A model generated the notes under the pieces. That model saw only the letters and a list, made by a program, of their open reading frames with translations. It searched no databases and was not told the DNA's origin. A program made the position numbers and the translations under genes. DNA of 64,000 bases from Paenibacillus nasutitermitis (GTDB lineage Bacteria; Bacillota; Bacilli; Paenibacillales; Paenibacillaceae). The stretch spans positions 682,001 through 746,000 of the forward strand of contig NZ_BMHP01000003.1 of assembly GCF_014641075.1 (NCBI RefSeq). The letters run 5' to 3'. Positions within the stretch are counted from its first letter, which is position 1. Every line of letters starts with the position of its first letter. Of this stretch, positions 49,450 through 58,473 are shown in pieces.

Positions 49450-50178
49450 CTATTGATTTACCTGCTTCTTGAATCCGATGTGAAGTGCCGCAATGCCTCC
49501 CGCGAGCGGATGTGCTTGTACAGCCGTGAGCCCAGTTTGTCTGAAAATACCGGCCAGCTGCTTGTGATCAGGAAAGTGAGTCAATGATTCGGGTAACCAT
49601 TTGTACTGCTCATGGCTGTTGGCTGCGAATTTACCGACCAGCGGTAAAATATGTCGGAAATAAAAATAATAGAGTCCTTTAAATGGCTGCCATGTTGGCT
49701 TCGACAACTCTAATGAAACAACCATGCCGCCAGGTTTTACTACCCTTTGCATTTCCTCGATAACGGTCACCAAATCCGGCACGTTGCGCAGCGCAAGCCC
49801 TATTGTGGCATAATCGAAGGTATTGTCTTCATACGGCAGCTGCATGGCATTGCCTCGAACTAGTGTGATTTGCTTTTCCAATCCTTGCTCGCGTATTTTA
49901 GTAGCGCCATGATCGAGCATATTCTGGCTGAAATCCAACCCCACCATATGTCCCGTCCCGCTATCCCGCGCCAGATCAATGGTCCAATCACATGTGCCGC
50001 AGCATAGGTCGATGGCCGTACTTCCCGGCTCCACATTCATCTTGTTCATCGTGTACTTTCTCCATGCCTTATGTCTGCGAAAGCTGATCAGATCATTCAT
50101 GAAATCGTATTTCGGAGCAATCTTCTCGAATAAGGAGTGAACAAATTCTTCCTTGGATTCCGACTGTTGCGTGGTCAT
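49450..50178 (-). CDS. ubiE: UbiE/MenG-type C-methyltransferase (demethylmenaquinone methyltransferase)
   Basis: A 242-residue SAM-dependent methyltransferase of the UbiE/MenG/COQ5 family. FEKIAPKYDFMNDLISFRRH and KAWRK form signature 1 (YDxMN); AIDLCCGTCDWTIDLA is the SAM loop; ATIGLALRNVPD and PGGMVVSLELSKP are signature 2, and the C-terminal HFPDHKQL matches as well. It makes menaquinone from demethylmenaquinone in the final step of the pathway. Start ATG 50176-50178 with AAAGGTGAG upstream. No other menaquinone genes are next to it, whereas in Bacillus menG sits with heptaprenyl diphosphate synthase genes, so it may be a second copy. Confidence 0.85.
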   Translation of the reverse strand: MTTQQSESKEEFVHSLFEKIAPKYDFMNDLISFRRHKAWRKYTMNKMNVEPGSTAIDLCCGTCDWTIDLARDSGTGHMVGLDFSQNMLDHGATKIREQGLEKQITLVRGNAMQLPYEDNTFDYATIGLALRNVPDLVTVIEEMQRVVKPGGMVVSLELSKPTWQPFKGLYYFYFRHILPLVGKFAANSHEQYKWLPESLTHFPDHKQLAGIFRQTGLTAVQAHPLAGGIAALHIGFKKQVNQ

Positions 50179-50295
50179 TGATCTCACCTTTCTTCTAACG
50201 CCTTCGTCCTTGCCTGACTTCGCTTCTCACAAGGCGATTTACAATAATTGTATCACGCTCCTATTCTCAATAATAGATATGGCCATGTAGACACT

Positions 50296-50324
50296 TTGTG
50301 AATAAACTGGGCCGTTCCTATTAT
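50296..50324 (+). promoter_or_regulatory. Sigma-A promoter of the lipoprotein gene at 50408
   Basis: TTGTGA at 50296-50301 and TATTAT at 50319-50324, spacing 17 bp. Confidence 0.6.
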
Positions 50325-50407
50325 GGAGGTATCTCCTTCTTGCCATTGTGCAACCTTATCCTCCATCAGGCGTCAATAAAGTTAGAAAAATAGGGAAGGT
50401 GCCGATT

Positions 50408-51730
50408 ATGAAGAAGATACATCTCCTCCTCCTCTTAACTGTCCTTTCAGCGACCCTCATTGGATGCGCCGCCGATTCGGCCAATAAAGATATGAAGAAG
50501 GATCAACCCCTAGTCGATCTCAATGCTCAACCCCAACTCGACCTTAATGCTCAAACTGAACGCTATAAGGGTTTGGAATTTAAAACGGAGCGAGACTCTA
50601 ATGGAGATCTTGTTGCCAAGCCGATTGGCCTATCGGAAAATAATTATCTATTAAGCGGCGGACCTGTCATTGAGTTGAAGGGGGTCTCGTATCACACCAT
50701 TCATTTCTTCTATGGCGAGCACAACGCAATTAACGCTTTGGTGGCCCATGATCCTTCTACGGACGAAGTACAAGTGAAATGGAGCGATCAGTTGAGCAAT
50801 TCCAATAATCGCTGGAACAATGCATTCATACGCAGTTATAATATGCTGATTCCGTTGGATGAAGATCATCTATTATTTTTGGAATCGGAGCTGACAGAAG
50901 AAGGAGGGCAATATCATTTGTCCTCCTATAATGTGGTTACGGGAACAATCGAACGGCTTCGGGAAGACTTCTGGCCGCTTACGGACGACTACGATTACAT
51001 CTACAAGCTCCAATGGAAAGCCGATGAGCAAAAATTATTCATGCAGAGTTACCTGGGGAATGTATGGATCTTTGATCTGAAGACAGGGAAGGACGATATC
51101 CATCCTCTGAAATATCGCGTTATCCCCCATTCAACGACCGGGGCGCCATCTCTGTTCCTCTCGCCAACCTTGGAGAGGTTTGTACATGATGACGAGAGCG
51201 GCCAATTGACCTTTTATAATAATAAAGGCATCCCGCTTCATTCTGTACCGCTGCCATCGGGACAACACATTCCTTCTGAGAAAATAAAATGGAATCCCGC
51301 GGGCACGATTGCCTGGATGGATCAAGCAGAGGACGAACAGAACCGGATTCTTGCAATCGATATCGATTATTTGAAAATAGCTCCTCAACAAATCAACTTC
51401 TATAACCCCGATGGACTCCCTATTGGATCCATTCAGGCTGGAAGCGGGCGTGAGGGAGCGGCGTTGGAAGTTGCGGGATGGATGGACGCCAATGTCGCCG
51501 TGATGAAATCCTATACCGTAGAGCTCCAAGAAGCGGAACATGCCGGTCTAAAGGTGAAGGATGTTTCTTATTATCTCTATGATATAAAGAACAAGGAGAA
51601 ATTGGACACCGTTGCTTCCATCCCGCCCAGCGCAACCGTTACTTCCGATCACCAAAGGAGCGATACGGACGATAAGGGGACTATCATTGTAAACGATAAA
51701 GAGATCACCTATCTAAAAGGAAAATACTAA
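50408..51730 (+). CDS. Lipoprotein of unknown function, probable beta-propeller
   Basis: A 440-residue lipoprotein. The ATG at 50408 has GGGAAGG upstream; MKKIHLLLLLTVLSATLIGC ends in lipobox LIGC. After the cysteine come a charged linker and a short tandem repeat (LVDLNAQ then QLDLNAQ). The rest alternates beta strands with recurring phrases such as MLIPLDEDHLLFLESEL, EQKLFMQSYLGNVWIFDLKT and GQLTFYNNKGIP, like six- or seven-bladed propellers of WD/PD40 type. No catalytic motif is seen. It is followed by gene fragments, not partners. Function unknown. Confidence 0.7.
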   Translation: MKKIHLLLLLTVLSATLIGCAADSANKDMKKDQPLVDLNAQPQLDLNAQTERYKGLEFKTERDSNGDLVAKPIGLSENNYLLSGGPVIELKGVSYHTIHFFYGEHNAINALVAHDPSTDEVQVKWSDQLSNSNNRWNNAFIRSYNMLIPLDEDHLLFLESELTEEGGQYHLSSYNVVTGTIERLREDFWPLTDDYDYIYKLQWKADEQKLFMQSYLGNVWIFDLKTGKDDIHPLKYRVIPHSTTGAPSLFLSPTLERFVHDDESGQLTFYNNKGIPLHSVPLPSGQHIPSEKIKWNPAGTIAWMDQAEDEQNRILAIDIDYLKIAPQQINFYNPDGLPIGSIQAGSGREGAALEVAGWMDANVAVMKSYTVELQEAEHAGLKVKDVSYYLYDIKNKEKLDTVASIPPSATVTSDHQRSDTDDKGTIIVNDKEITYLKGKY

Positions 51731-51784
51731 TTCCTATGTAGGTGGCACCAGGAAGGGTGGATGGATGGGCGGGGGCATTACTTG

Positions 51785-52190
51785 TTAACGGGTTGATAGC
51801 TCAAAAAAATGATTTAGATGACCGAGCAAAGGCTGCGGATTGCTAGCAATATATGAAGCATGATCACCAGCTACCACGACTAGTTTGGTGTCAAGCAATT
51901 CTGCCATCTCATTGGCGTATTCTGGGCGAATAATAGCATTGTCTCCAATGACGACCAGGACGGGCGCAGTCATTTGTTGCAGCTGCGTCTGTTCTAGAAA
52001 ATCCCCTTTATCTGCGTTATTAGCCATCTCTGCGCCTTTGGCGATAAGACTGGGCCAGTTTTCAGGATGCGGGGCTACATGTTCGTATTCTTGCTTCATT
52101 AGTGATGGAAACCTTCTGCTGAAGCCTGTTTAAGTCCTTCGACAATATAGGGAAAGTAGCCATCCATACTATAGACGGTCGAGGTAACTT
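51785..52190 (-). pseudogene. Alpha/beta-hydrolase remnant (frameshifted, 5' half lost)
   Basis: The frame MKQEYEHVAPHPENWPSLIA ... VLVVIGDNAIIRPEYANEMA ... VVVAGDHASYI is the C-terminal third of an alpha/beta hydrolase, with the catalytic Asp region (GDNAIIRPE) and catalytic His (GDHAS). In another frame just upstream (52105-52190) the DNA encodes SMDGYFPYIVEGLKQASAEG before a stop, which is the preceding cap-domain segment; one base is missing at the junction. The nucleophile Ser region and N-terminus are absent, so the gene is dead. Confidence 0.7.
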
Positions 52191-52207
52191 CGTCTTACAT
52201 TAGTTCG

Positions 52208-52432
52208 GTGTACGCCAAAAGTTTACCGTACAAGTGGGCATCAAAAACCGCGAGCATCAAATTTAACGTGCCTTTCAATGACACCTGGAAAACTCCGATT
52301 CAAGCCGCTATGACTTCTTGGAACAATGTCCCCGACCTCAACACTTCGGACACAGCCACAAATCTCCCGCAACTATCCATAACCGATACGGATGTAGTCA
52401 ACGATTTCTATACTGTAAATGGCAGCTCGTAA
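52208..52432 (+). pseudogene. Fragment of a secreted, possibly matrixin-like protein
   Basis: A 74-codon frame, YKWASKTASIKFNVPFNDTW with TPIQAAMTSWNNVPDL, reads like the start of a mature metalloprotease-type domain, where a substrate-binding strand and a W-x-x-A-x-x-x-W helix precede the zinc motif. There is no signal peptide before it and no HExxH after it. It is probably a piece of a broken gene. The identification is weak. Confidence 0.35.
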
Positions 52433-52443
52433 CATATATTGGT

Positions 52444-52464
52444 AAAAAAAAGGGGGGGGGAATT
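52444..52464 (+). promoter_or_regulatory. A8-G9 homopolymer acting as ribosome site
   Basis: Eight A (52444-52451) followed by nine G (52452-52460) lie 4 bp before the ATG at 52465. No other Shine-Dalgarno sequence is present, so the G-run itself must serve. Length changes of the run by slippage would alter spacing and translation. Confidence 0.5.
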
Positions 52465-53046
52465 ATGATTAAAAAACTCATTGTCACAGGTACCGTACTA
52501 ACGGCATGTATAGCCGCAGGAATTTACTACCCCTTTCTCGGCCAATCGGACAAAATCTTAAAACCGGTCATTCCAAACATGGCATCCTATCCGTATGTCG
52601 AAATGGAGGATCTCGTGGGTCGAGCAGATGTCGTTGCTCATGGAATTGTCAAGAAACGGGGCAAAACTCAAATTGTCAAAATCCCCGTCTCCACAGAAAT
52701 TGATGTAACAAAAGAGAATGAAGGCAAATTCCTAGAAAGCGTGGAAACTCCGGTTACGATTGAAGTAATGGATACGATTAAAGATAAAGAAAAAAAGAAG
52801 ACCATAATCTACTGGGAGGAAGGCGGCGAGCTCTCCGACCGCATTGTTGAGCCTGACGGCGGATTTCCTCAGGAAGGCGATGAAGTTGTCATTTTTCTTA
52901 ACCAATCCGGACATTCCTGGGGAGCACAAGGAGTGCTAAAAGTTAACGATAACCAAGTCGATGTCCTTGAAAACAAGCAGATAAGGAAATACAATCTTGA
53001 AGATTTTGATACTAAATTAAAAAACCTCGTTGCAAATAACAAGTAA
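52465..53046 (+). CDS. Exported protein of unknown function
   Basis: A 193-residue protein. MIKKLIVTGTVLTACIAAGI with YYPFLG is an uncleaved anchor or signal peptide. The body is a compact beta-rich domain: MEDLVGRADVVAHGIVKKRG, VTIEVMDTIKDKEKKKTIIY, WEEGGELSDRIVEPDGGFPQ, EGDEVVIFLNQSGHSWG. This pattern (ADVVxxG...VxVxxxxKG...GGxxxxx...EGDEVVIFL) is seen in many uncharacterised Firmicutes exported proteins. No catalytic residues can be assigned. The ribosome site is the poly-G tract just upstream. Confidence 0.75.
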   Translation: MIKKLIVTGTVLTACIAAGIYYPFLGQSDKILKPVIPNMASYPYVEMEDLVGRADVVAHGIVKKRGKTQIVKIPVSTEIDVTKENEGKFLESVETPVTIEVMDTIKDKEKKKTIIYWEEGGELSDRIVEPDGGFPQEGDEVVIFLNQSGHSWGAQGVLKVNDNQVDVLENKQIRKYNLEDFDTKLKNLVANNK

Positions 53047-53189
53047 AATAGTCAAAGGTCAACAGAAGTTCTTGCCCTTGCGGCAAGCTGCCGGCAATCA
53101 GCTTCACATTCAACTCTTTTACTTTGCAAGCTGATCCTCTTCATTTACAATGAACGAATAACATTTCGAAGAATGGAGGATGACCATGT

Positions 53190-54215
53190 ATGAGTGAACC
53201 GTGGGCTGCTTCAATGAGCGGGGTTCCCTGGAACTTGGAGAAAATGAATAGCGCTGTCAAACAGCTGCGGAACCGGGCTGCCATTAGCTTTGTGGTCGGG
53301 ACCGATGAAACGGACGATCTGCTGAAGCTGGATGAACGGGTGTTTTCCAAACGGCCGGATCTGATTTTGCATATAAGCAATAGAGAGGATAAAGGCCGCT
53401 ATACGGAAAAATTCCTGACGTCACTCGCAGGCTTAAAGCATGTCGCCGCTTTGCAGCTGGATCTCCAGCAGCAGCAGGATCTGACTCTGTTAAGCGCGCT
53501 GAATCGTATGGATTTTCTGAATATACGCTCACAAAAACCGCAAAATCTTGATTTCATCCGACATTATAAACAGTTACGGTACCTTTCGCTCAGTGGTAAA
53601 TTCGAAGCCTTGGAGCCGATTGCAGACTGCATGAGGCTGGATACACTTGTCCTGAATTGTGCGATTGACCAGCTGGATTTTGTTGCAGACCTGCCGCTGA
53701 TGGAGTATCTGGCACTAGACAGCTGCACGTTAAAAGGTTCGCTGGAAGTGCTCGCTGATTCCAATATAAGGATGCTGAGGTTGTCCACCGTCCGAGGTCT
53801 GACCAATATTGATGCGCTGGGAGCCCTGCACAAACTGGCTTATCTTCACCTGTCGCTGCCCAAAGTCGAGCGGCTGTGCGATTTCTCAAGCATGAAGGAT
53901 CTCCGGCAGCTTGAGCTGGATTTCATGAAATCATTGAAGGAGATTAATAACCTGTGGACCGCACAGCGGTTGGAGGTTCTGGACCTAAAAGACATACATA
54001 CGGGATTAAAGGCGGAAGCTTTTGGTGGCTTGACAGAAATGTGCGGTCTGCGGCAGGTAGACTTTCGTTTTATCGACCCCCATAAAGGCCGGATTGCCGC
54101 TCTGCGCAAGCGAATGTATGAGGCGGGTAAAGAGCAGCTTCTCTACGAGAATATTCCTGATGAAAAGCGGATACCCTCCATGGGTCTCGTGCATCTTTCC
54201 CACATTCTGATGTAA
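53190..54215 (+). CDS. Cytoplasmic leucine-rich-repeat protein
   Basis: A 341-residue protein with at least eight leucine-rich repeats of about 22 residues between residues of about 80 and 300 (LKHVAALQLDLQQQQDLTLL, LRYLSLSGKFEALEPIADCM, LDTLVLNCAIDQLDFVADLP, LEVLDLKDIHTGLK). No signal peptide or membrane segment, so it is intracellular, unlike internalins. GGAGG lies 13 bp before the ATG at 53190; an ATG at 53185 is out of frame. LRR domains bind proteins; partner and role are unknown. It is followed by a clear terminator. Confidence 0.75.
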   Translation: MSEPWAASMSGVPWNLEKMNSAVKQLRNRAAISFVVGTDETDDLLKLDERVFSKRPDLILHISNREDKGRYTEKFLTSLAGLKHVAALQLDLQQQQDLTLLSALNRMDFLNIRSQKPQNLDFIRHYKQLRYLSLSGKFEALEPIADCMRLDTLVLNCAIDQLDFVADLPLMEYLALDSCTLKGSLEVLADSNIRMLRLSTVRGLTNIDALGALHKLAYLHLSLPKVERLCDFSSMKDLRQLELDFMKSLKEINNLWTAQRLEVLDLKDIHTGLKAEAFGGLTEMCGLRQVDFRFIDPHKGRIAALRKRMYEAGKEQLLYENIPDEKRIPSMGLVHLSHILM

Positions 54216-54241
54216 GCGTACCTTTGCATAAAAAAGATGAG

Positions 54242-54266
54242 AACCCGCTTTCTGAGCGGGGTTTTG
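54242..54266 (+). terminator. Terminator after the LRR gene
   Basis: CCCGCT (54244-54249) pairs with AGCGGG (54255-54260), followed by GTTTTG and another T-run at 54271-54275. Confidence 0.75.
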
Positions 54267-54355
54267 TCGCTTTTTAATTTTGCATCAGGATTAAATATCC
54301 GGTTATACAGCACCAAAAAAACGTTTTGCCAACACCGTTTAATTAATCTATTCTT

Positions 54356-54844
54356 CTAATCAGCTATCTTCTTTACGGGACAATAAATCTTGATTTCATT
54401 CTGATCATCATCGTGATCTCTAATGGTATTGCCATCATACTTCTCGAAATAATACTCCACATCATCATAGGTATAACCATTCTCGCCCATCCACTTCGAT
54501 GTAAAATCATAGGCGTTTCCTGTCTTGCTGATGGGTCCTACATAGTAGGTAAGCGAATAGAGTCGCGGCAAGACATGCAGATGTACCATCCCATGGGGCA
54601 CATTCGCGATCGGTTCTACTTCATAGCAGCAATAAAAGTCGACCTGCCCCGGGTTTCCTTTATAATTTGGCGGCGTAATACCATAGGTCGCATCGGGATT
54701 TTTAATATGACGAATCTCATCTTTCCGGTTAACTAATTCAGTGAATGCACGATTGATGCCATTGCCCAGATCAGAAAAATATTCCGTTGCCCGAACACCG
54801 ACAAATGTCGTTATCTTCTTGGTCTCTACGATTTCCACCTTCAT
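54356..54844 (-). CDS. GyrI-like small-molecule-binding protein
   Basis: A 162-residue stand-alone GyrI-like/AraC effector-binding domain protein. It shows the expected two-fold beta-alpha pattern: MKVEIVETKKITTFVGVRAT, FYCCYEVEPIANVPHGMVHL, SLTYYVGPISKTGNAYDFTS and WMGENGYTYDDVEYYFEKYD, with the conserved acidic residue in VEYYFE near the end that binds cations in BmrR-type domains. No DNA-binding domain. GGGGTGAT precedes the ATG. Relatives bind hydrophobic or cationic compounds, and some hydrolyse cyclopropane drugs. It stands alone here. Confidence 0.75.
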   Translation of the reverse strand: MKVEIVETKKITTFVGVRATEYFSDLGNGINRAFTELVNRKDEIRHIKNPDATYGITPPNYKGNPGQVDFYCCYEVEPIANVPHGMVHLHVLPRLYSLTYYVGPISKTGNAYDFTSKWMGENGYTYDDVEYYFEKYDGNTIRDHDDDQNEIKIYCPVKKIAD

Positions 54845-54990
54845 TTAATCACCCCATCGAGTAGTTTCTCCTGACGTATTCGTCTATGTAAAAATTCCAA
54901 ATATTACAAACTAACTATATCATTCCAACAACTCCAATGTATAGAGCAATTGAACGAATTGACACTCGAAGCCACAGCTAAAAAGTTCAC

Positions 54991-55028
54991 AAAAAGCCTG
55001 TCCAATCGCATTCGATCGGACAGGCTTC
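54991..55028 (-). terminator. Terminator after the first ABC-F gene
   Basis: Leftward strand: AAGCCTGTCC pairs with GGACAGGCTT (54994-55003 with 55018-55027), with inner CGATCG/CGATTG contact, followed by TTTTTG. Confidence 0.9.
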
Positions 55029-55041
55029 TGGAAGGTGATGC

Positions 55042-56598
55042 TTAGAATACCTTCGTCGTCCAGGATTCACAATTCCATGTTTCCGTTACGACATCGCGGT
55101 AAAATTCCGGTTCGTGAGAAATAAGCAAAATGCTGCCTTTGTACGCCTGAAGCGCACGCTTCAGCTCATCCTTGGCATCGACGTCCAAATGATTGGTCGG
55201 CTCATCGAGCACGAGCAGATTCGTTTCCCTGTTAATCAGCTTGCACAGGCGAACCTTGGCCTTCTCGCCCCCGCTGAGTACCGCAATCTTGCTCTCGATA
55301 TGCTTGGTCGTAAGGCCGCATTTCGCCAGAGCAGCGCGGACCTCAAATTGCGAAAGGGACGGAAACTCATTCCAGATTTCCTCAATACAGGTGTTGTAGT
55401 TGCTGTCCTTAATTTCCTGTTCAAAATAGCCGACCTGTTGATGCTCGCCCCGCTGCACCGAACCCGAGATAGCTTGAATTTCCCCCAGGATACTGCGCAG
55501 CAGCGTTGTCTTTCCGATACCGTTCGCGCCGACAAGCGCAATCTTCTGCCCACGCTCCATACGCAAATCAAGCGGACGGGACAACGGGCTGTCGTAGCCG
55601 ATGACAAGATCTTTGGTCTCAAAAATAAGCTTGCCGGACGTTCTTCCCACCTTGAAGGCAAATTGCGGCTTGGGTTTCTCCTTGGCGATCTCGATGACTT
55701 CCATCTTATCCAGCTTCTTCTGGCGGGACATCGCCATGTTCCGCGTCGCTACGCTTGCTTTGTTGCGGGCAACGAAATCCTTCAAATCTGCGATTTCCTG
55801 CTGCTGCCGCTTAAATGCCGATTCCAGCTGCTGCTTCTTCATTTCATGTACCTGCTGGAAATGCTCGTAATCGCCAACGTAACGATTGAGCTCCTGATTT
55901 TCCATATGGTAAATCAAGTTAATAACGCTATTAAGGAAAGGAATATCATGCGAGATCAGAATGAACGCATTCTCGTATTCCTGCAGGTACCGCCTCAACC
56001 AGTCGATATGCTGCTCGTCTAAATAGTTGGTCGGCTCATCCAGCAGCAGAACTTCTGGTTTCTCAAGCAGGAGCTTCGCCAGCAGCACCTTGGTCCGTTG
56101 TCCTCCGCTGAGGTCGGCAACATCCTTGTCCAGCCCGATATCTGTCAGCCCCAGACCGCGTGCGGTTTCATCGACCTTCGAGTCGATCAGATAAAAATCC
56201 TGGTTCGTCAGTGTATCTTGAATGGTGCCCACATCCTCAAGCAGCTGTTCCAGCTCCTCCGGCGTCACATCGCCCATCCGGCCATACATATCGTTCATCT
56301 CCTGCTCCATATCGAACAGGTATTGAAAGGCCCCTCTCAGCGCATCGCGGATCGTCATCCCCTTGGTCAACACCGCATGTTGATCCAGATAGCCTACACG
56401 CATACGCTTGGACCATTCTACCTTGCCGTCATCCGGCTGAAGCTTGCCTGTAATGATGTTCATAAAAGTTGACTTGCCCTCGCCGTTGGCGCCAATAAGT
56501 CCAATATGCTCACCCTTCAGCAAGCGGAAGGATACGTCATTGAAGATAGCGCGGTCTCCAAAGCCGTGGCTCAGTCGTTCTACATTCAATATACTCAT
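55042..56598 (-). CDS. ABC-F family ATPase (YfmM/YkpA-type translation factor)
   Basis: A 518-residue soluble protein with two ABC domains and no membrane part. First domain: Walker A GANGEGKST, signature LSGGQRTK, Walker B LLLDEPTNYLD. An interdomain linker rich in charged helices follows (KKQQLESAFKRQQQEIADLK, then NKASVATRNMAMSRQKKLDK), which in this family reaches the ribosomal E/P site. Second domain: GANGIGKTT, LSGGEKAK, LLVLDEPTNHLD. Length and sequence match Bacillus YfmM/YkpA-like ABC-F proteins, which act on stalled or idle ribosomes. It lies 73 bp downstream of a second ABC-F gene; both may be co-transcribed. Confidence 0.92.
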   Translation of the reverse strand: MSILNVERLSHGFGDRAIFNDVSFRLLKGEHIGLIGANGEGKSTFMNIITGKLQPDDGKVEWSKRMRVGYLDQHAVLTKGMTIRDALRGAFQYLFDMEQEMNDMYGRMGDVTPEELEQLLEDVGTIQDTLTNQDFYLIDSKVDETARGLGLTDIGLDKDVADLSGGQRTKVLLAKLLLEKPEVLLLDEPTNYLDEQHIDWLRRYLQEYENAFILISHDIPFLNSVINLIYHMENQELNRYVGDYEHFQQVHEMKKQQLESAFKRQQQEIADLKDFVARNKASVATRNMAMSRQKKLDKMEVIEIAKEKPKPQFAFKVGRTSGKLIFETKDLVIGYDSPLSRPLDLRMERGQKIALVGANGIGKTTLLRSILGEIQAISGSVQRGEHQQVGYFEQEIKDSNYNTCIEEIWNEFPSLSQFEVRAALAKCGLTTKHIESKIAVLSGGEKAKVRLCKLINRETNLLVLDEPTNHLDVDAKDELKRALQAYKGSILLISHEPEFYRDVVTETWNCESWTTKVF

Positions 56599-56671
56599 AA
56601 CTTAACACCTTTTCTTTGTGTAATACTCTCGATTATAAGCGTTAAAGGGGCCCGAGCTCAATGCCGAATTC

Positions 56672-58243
56672 CTACAAATTCTGCAGGCTGATACCTGACT
56701 CCGGGTCGAAGGTCAGCATTTTTGTCCCGATCTTATCGATAAAGAAACGGTCATGGCTGACCGTCACAACCGCGCCGGGAAAATGGATCAGCGCCTGCTC
56801 CATGACCTGAATGCTTGTCAGATCCAGATGGTTGGTCGGCTCATCCAGTATAATAACGGCTGCGCCCGAAAGCAGGCATTTGGCGAGCGCGACCCGGGCC
56901 TTCTGCCCACCGGACAGGCTGCCGATCGTTTTGCTGAGATCCATCTCCGAGAATTGCAGCATCGACAGAAATTTGTTGACCTTTTTTCGCGGCGCGTCCA
57001 GTCCCAATCCGTACGTATTCACCGTGTGGCTGACGGTATCCTTGGCATTAAGCTCCTCCCACATCCGGTTGAAATACGCATAGCTGACGCCCTTCTCCCA
57101 GCTCACCTCGCCGGATAAGGGGCTCTCCTGCCCCGTAAGCACCTTAATGAGCGTCGACTTCCCGCTTCCGTTAGGACCCGCAATGACCAGGCGGTCTTCT
57201 TTCTGAAGATCAAAGCTGATGTCCTGAAAGATAATCCGGTCTTCATAAGTCTGCCCGATGCTCTTCACTTCACAGAGCTTGTCCGGAAAACGCAGCCGCT
57301 CATAAATATCGGTGATCAGAACGTTCACGGGATGCGGCTCGATCCGCTTCTTATTATCAGCCAGCTTGCGGGAGAGACTATCTTTCGGCGTCTTTCTGCT
57401 TGCGCGGCTGTCTATCGCTTCGGATTCCATGAGCAGAAGCTCTTCCTCCCACTCGAATTGGCGGTCCAGCTCTTTTTTGCGCATCTTCTTTTTGCGGACG
57501 TAATCGGTGTAATTCCCTTCATATTCCTGAAAATGATAGTTCTCGATCTCGATCGTCCGCGTGACCACCTTGTCTATAAACTGCCTGTCATGGGACACCA
57601 GAATCATGGCCCCCTTGAACCGGTAAAGCCACTGCTCCAGCCAGGCTATGCCTTCCAGGTCCAGATAGTTCGTCGGTTCGTCGAGCAGGACGACATCGGG
57701 GAGCTGAATTAACATCTTGGCGAGCGCCGCGCGATTTCTCCAGCCTCCGGATAATTCATCAATCGGCTGATTGCGCGACCGCTCATTGAATCCAAGCCTT
57801 GTCAGCACCGTGTCAATTTCGACGGAAACGTTCCAGCCATCCAGATGCTCCATCTGTTCGAAAAGCTCGGCCTGCCTTGTGAGCAGTCTATCCATCTCGC
57901 CGTCATCGGCAACCAGACCCAGCTGTTCCCCCACTTCCCGCAGCTCACGCTCAATAAGAGCAACTTGCTCGAAGCACATTTCCAGTTCCTGCTGAACGGA
58001 CAAGCTGCCGCGCATTTCCGAGAATTGCGAGAAGTACCCTATTTTAACCTGGGGATCGATGTCCACTTTTCCGGAAGTGGGCTCTTCTTGGCCCAGAATC
58101 AGCTTGAACACCGTTGACTTGCCGGCGCCGTTCCGTCCAATAAGGCCGATCCGTTCATCCTTGTTCAATCGAAAATAAATGTCGCGCAGGATCATCGACT
58201 CTTCGTATTTCTTGGTCACATTCTCCAACCGAATCACACTCAT
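56672..58243 (-). CDS. ABC-F family ATPase (second type)
   Basis: A 523-residue twin-ABC protein. First domain: GRNGAGKST, signature LSGGWRNR, LLDEPTNYLD; second domain: GPNGSGKST, LSGGQKAR, ILDEPTNHLD. The linker (RKKKMRKKELDRQFEWEEEL and KTPKDSLSRKLADNKKRIEP) is short and very basic, similar to Uup/YdiF-like housekeeping forms and unlike long-linker antibiotic-resistance forms. The start is ATG 58241-58243 with AAGGGTGAT; the frame extends eight codons upstream without a site. It is clearly distinct from the neighbouring ABC-F protein, so the pair is not a recent duplication. Proposed role: rescue of particular stalled ribosomes. Confidence 0.9.
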   Translation of the reverse strand: MSVIRLENVTKKYEESMILRDIYFRLNKDERIGLIGRNGAGKSTVFKLILGQEEPTSGKVDIDPQVKIGYFSQFSEMRGSLSVQQELEMCFEQVALIERELREVGEQLGLVADDGEMDRLLTRQAELFEQMEHLDGWNVSVEIDTVLTRLGFNERSRNQPIDELSGGWRNRAALAKMLIQLPDVVLLDEPTNYLDLEGIAWLEQWLYRFKGAMILVSHDRQFIDKVVTRTIEIENYHFQEYEGNYTDYVRKKKMRKKELDRQFEWEEELLLMESEAIDSRASRKTPKDSLSRKLADNKKRIEPHPVNVLITDIYERLRFPDKLCEVKSIGQTYEDRIIFQDISFDLQKEDRLVIAGPNGSGKSTLIKVLTGQESPLSGEVSWEKGVSYAYFNRMWEELNAKDTVSHTVNTYGLGLDAPRKKVNKFLSMLQFSEMDLSKTIGSLSGGQKARVALAKCLLSGAAVIILDEPTNHLDLTSIQVMEQALIHFPGAVVTVSHDRFFIDKIGTKMLTFDPESGISLQNL

Positions 58244-58403
58244 GACTATCACCCTTCTATGCTTCATCCGTCTAATAGACGGATAACGAGACTAATGTTC
58301 CCAGTATACGTCAATGTGCCGGTTCATTCCTACCTTTTGCAAAATCTGCATCCTCCTGTCGTATATGCAGCGCTACACGATGTACCTGTAAGGGTATACC
58401 AAA

Positions 58404-58436
58404 CAGGCTGCAATCAACACTGTTGATTGCAGCCTG
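58404..58436. terminator. Perfect inverted repeat after the GNAT gene
   Basis: CAGGCTGCAATCAACA (58404-58419) and TGTTGATTGCAGCCTG (58421-58436) are exact complements around a single C. It lies 37 bp beyond the acetyltransferase stop. No T-run; it could be a terminator or a palindromic binding site. Confidence 0.5.
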
Positions 58437-58473
58437 CTGAAGGTCGATTGCAGTCAACTCGAGAGAAGCTCCT

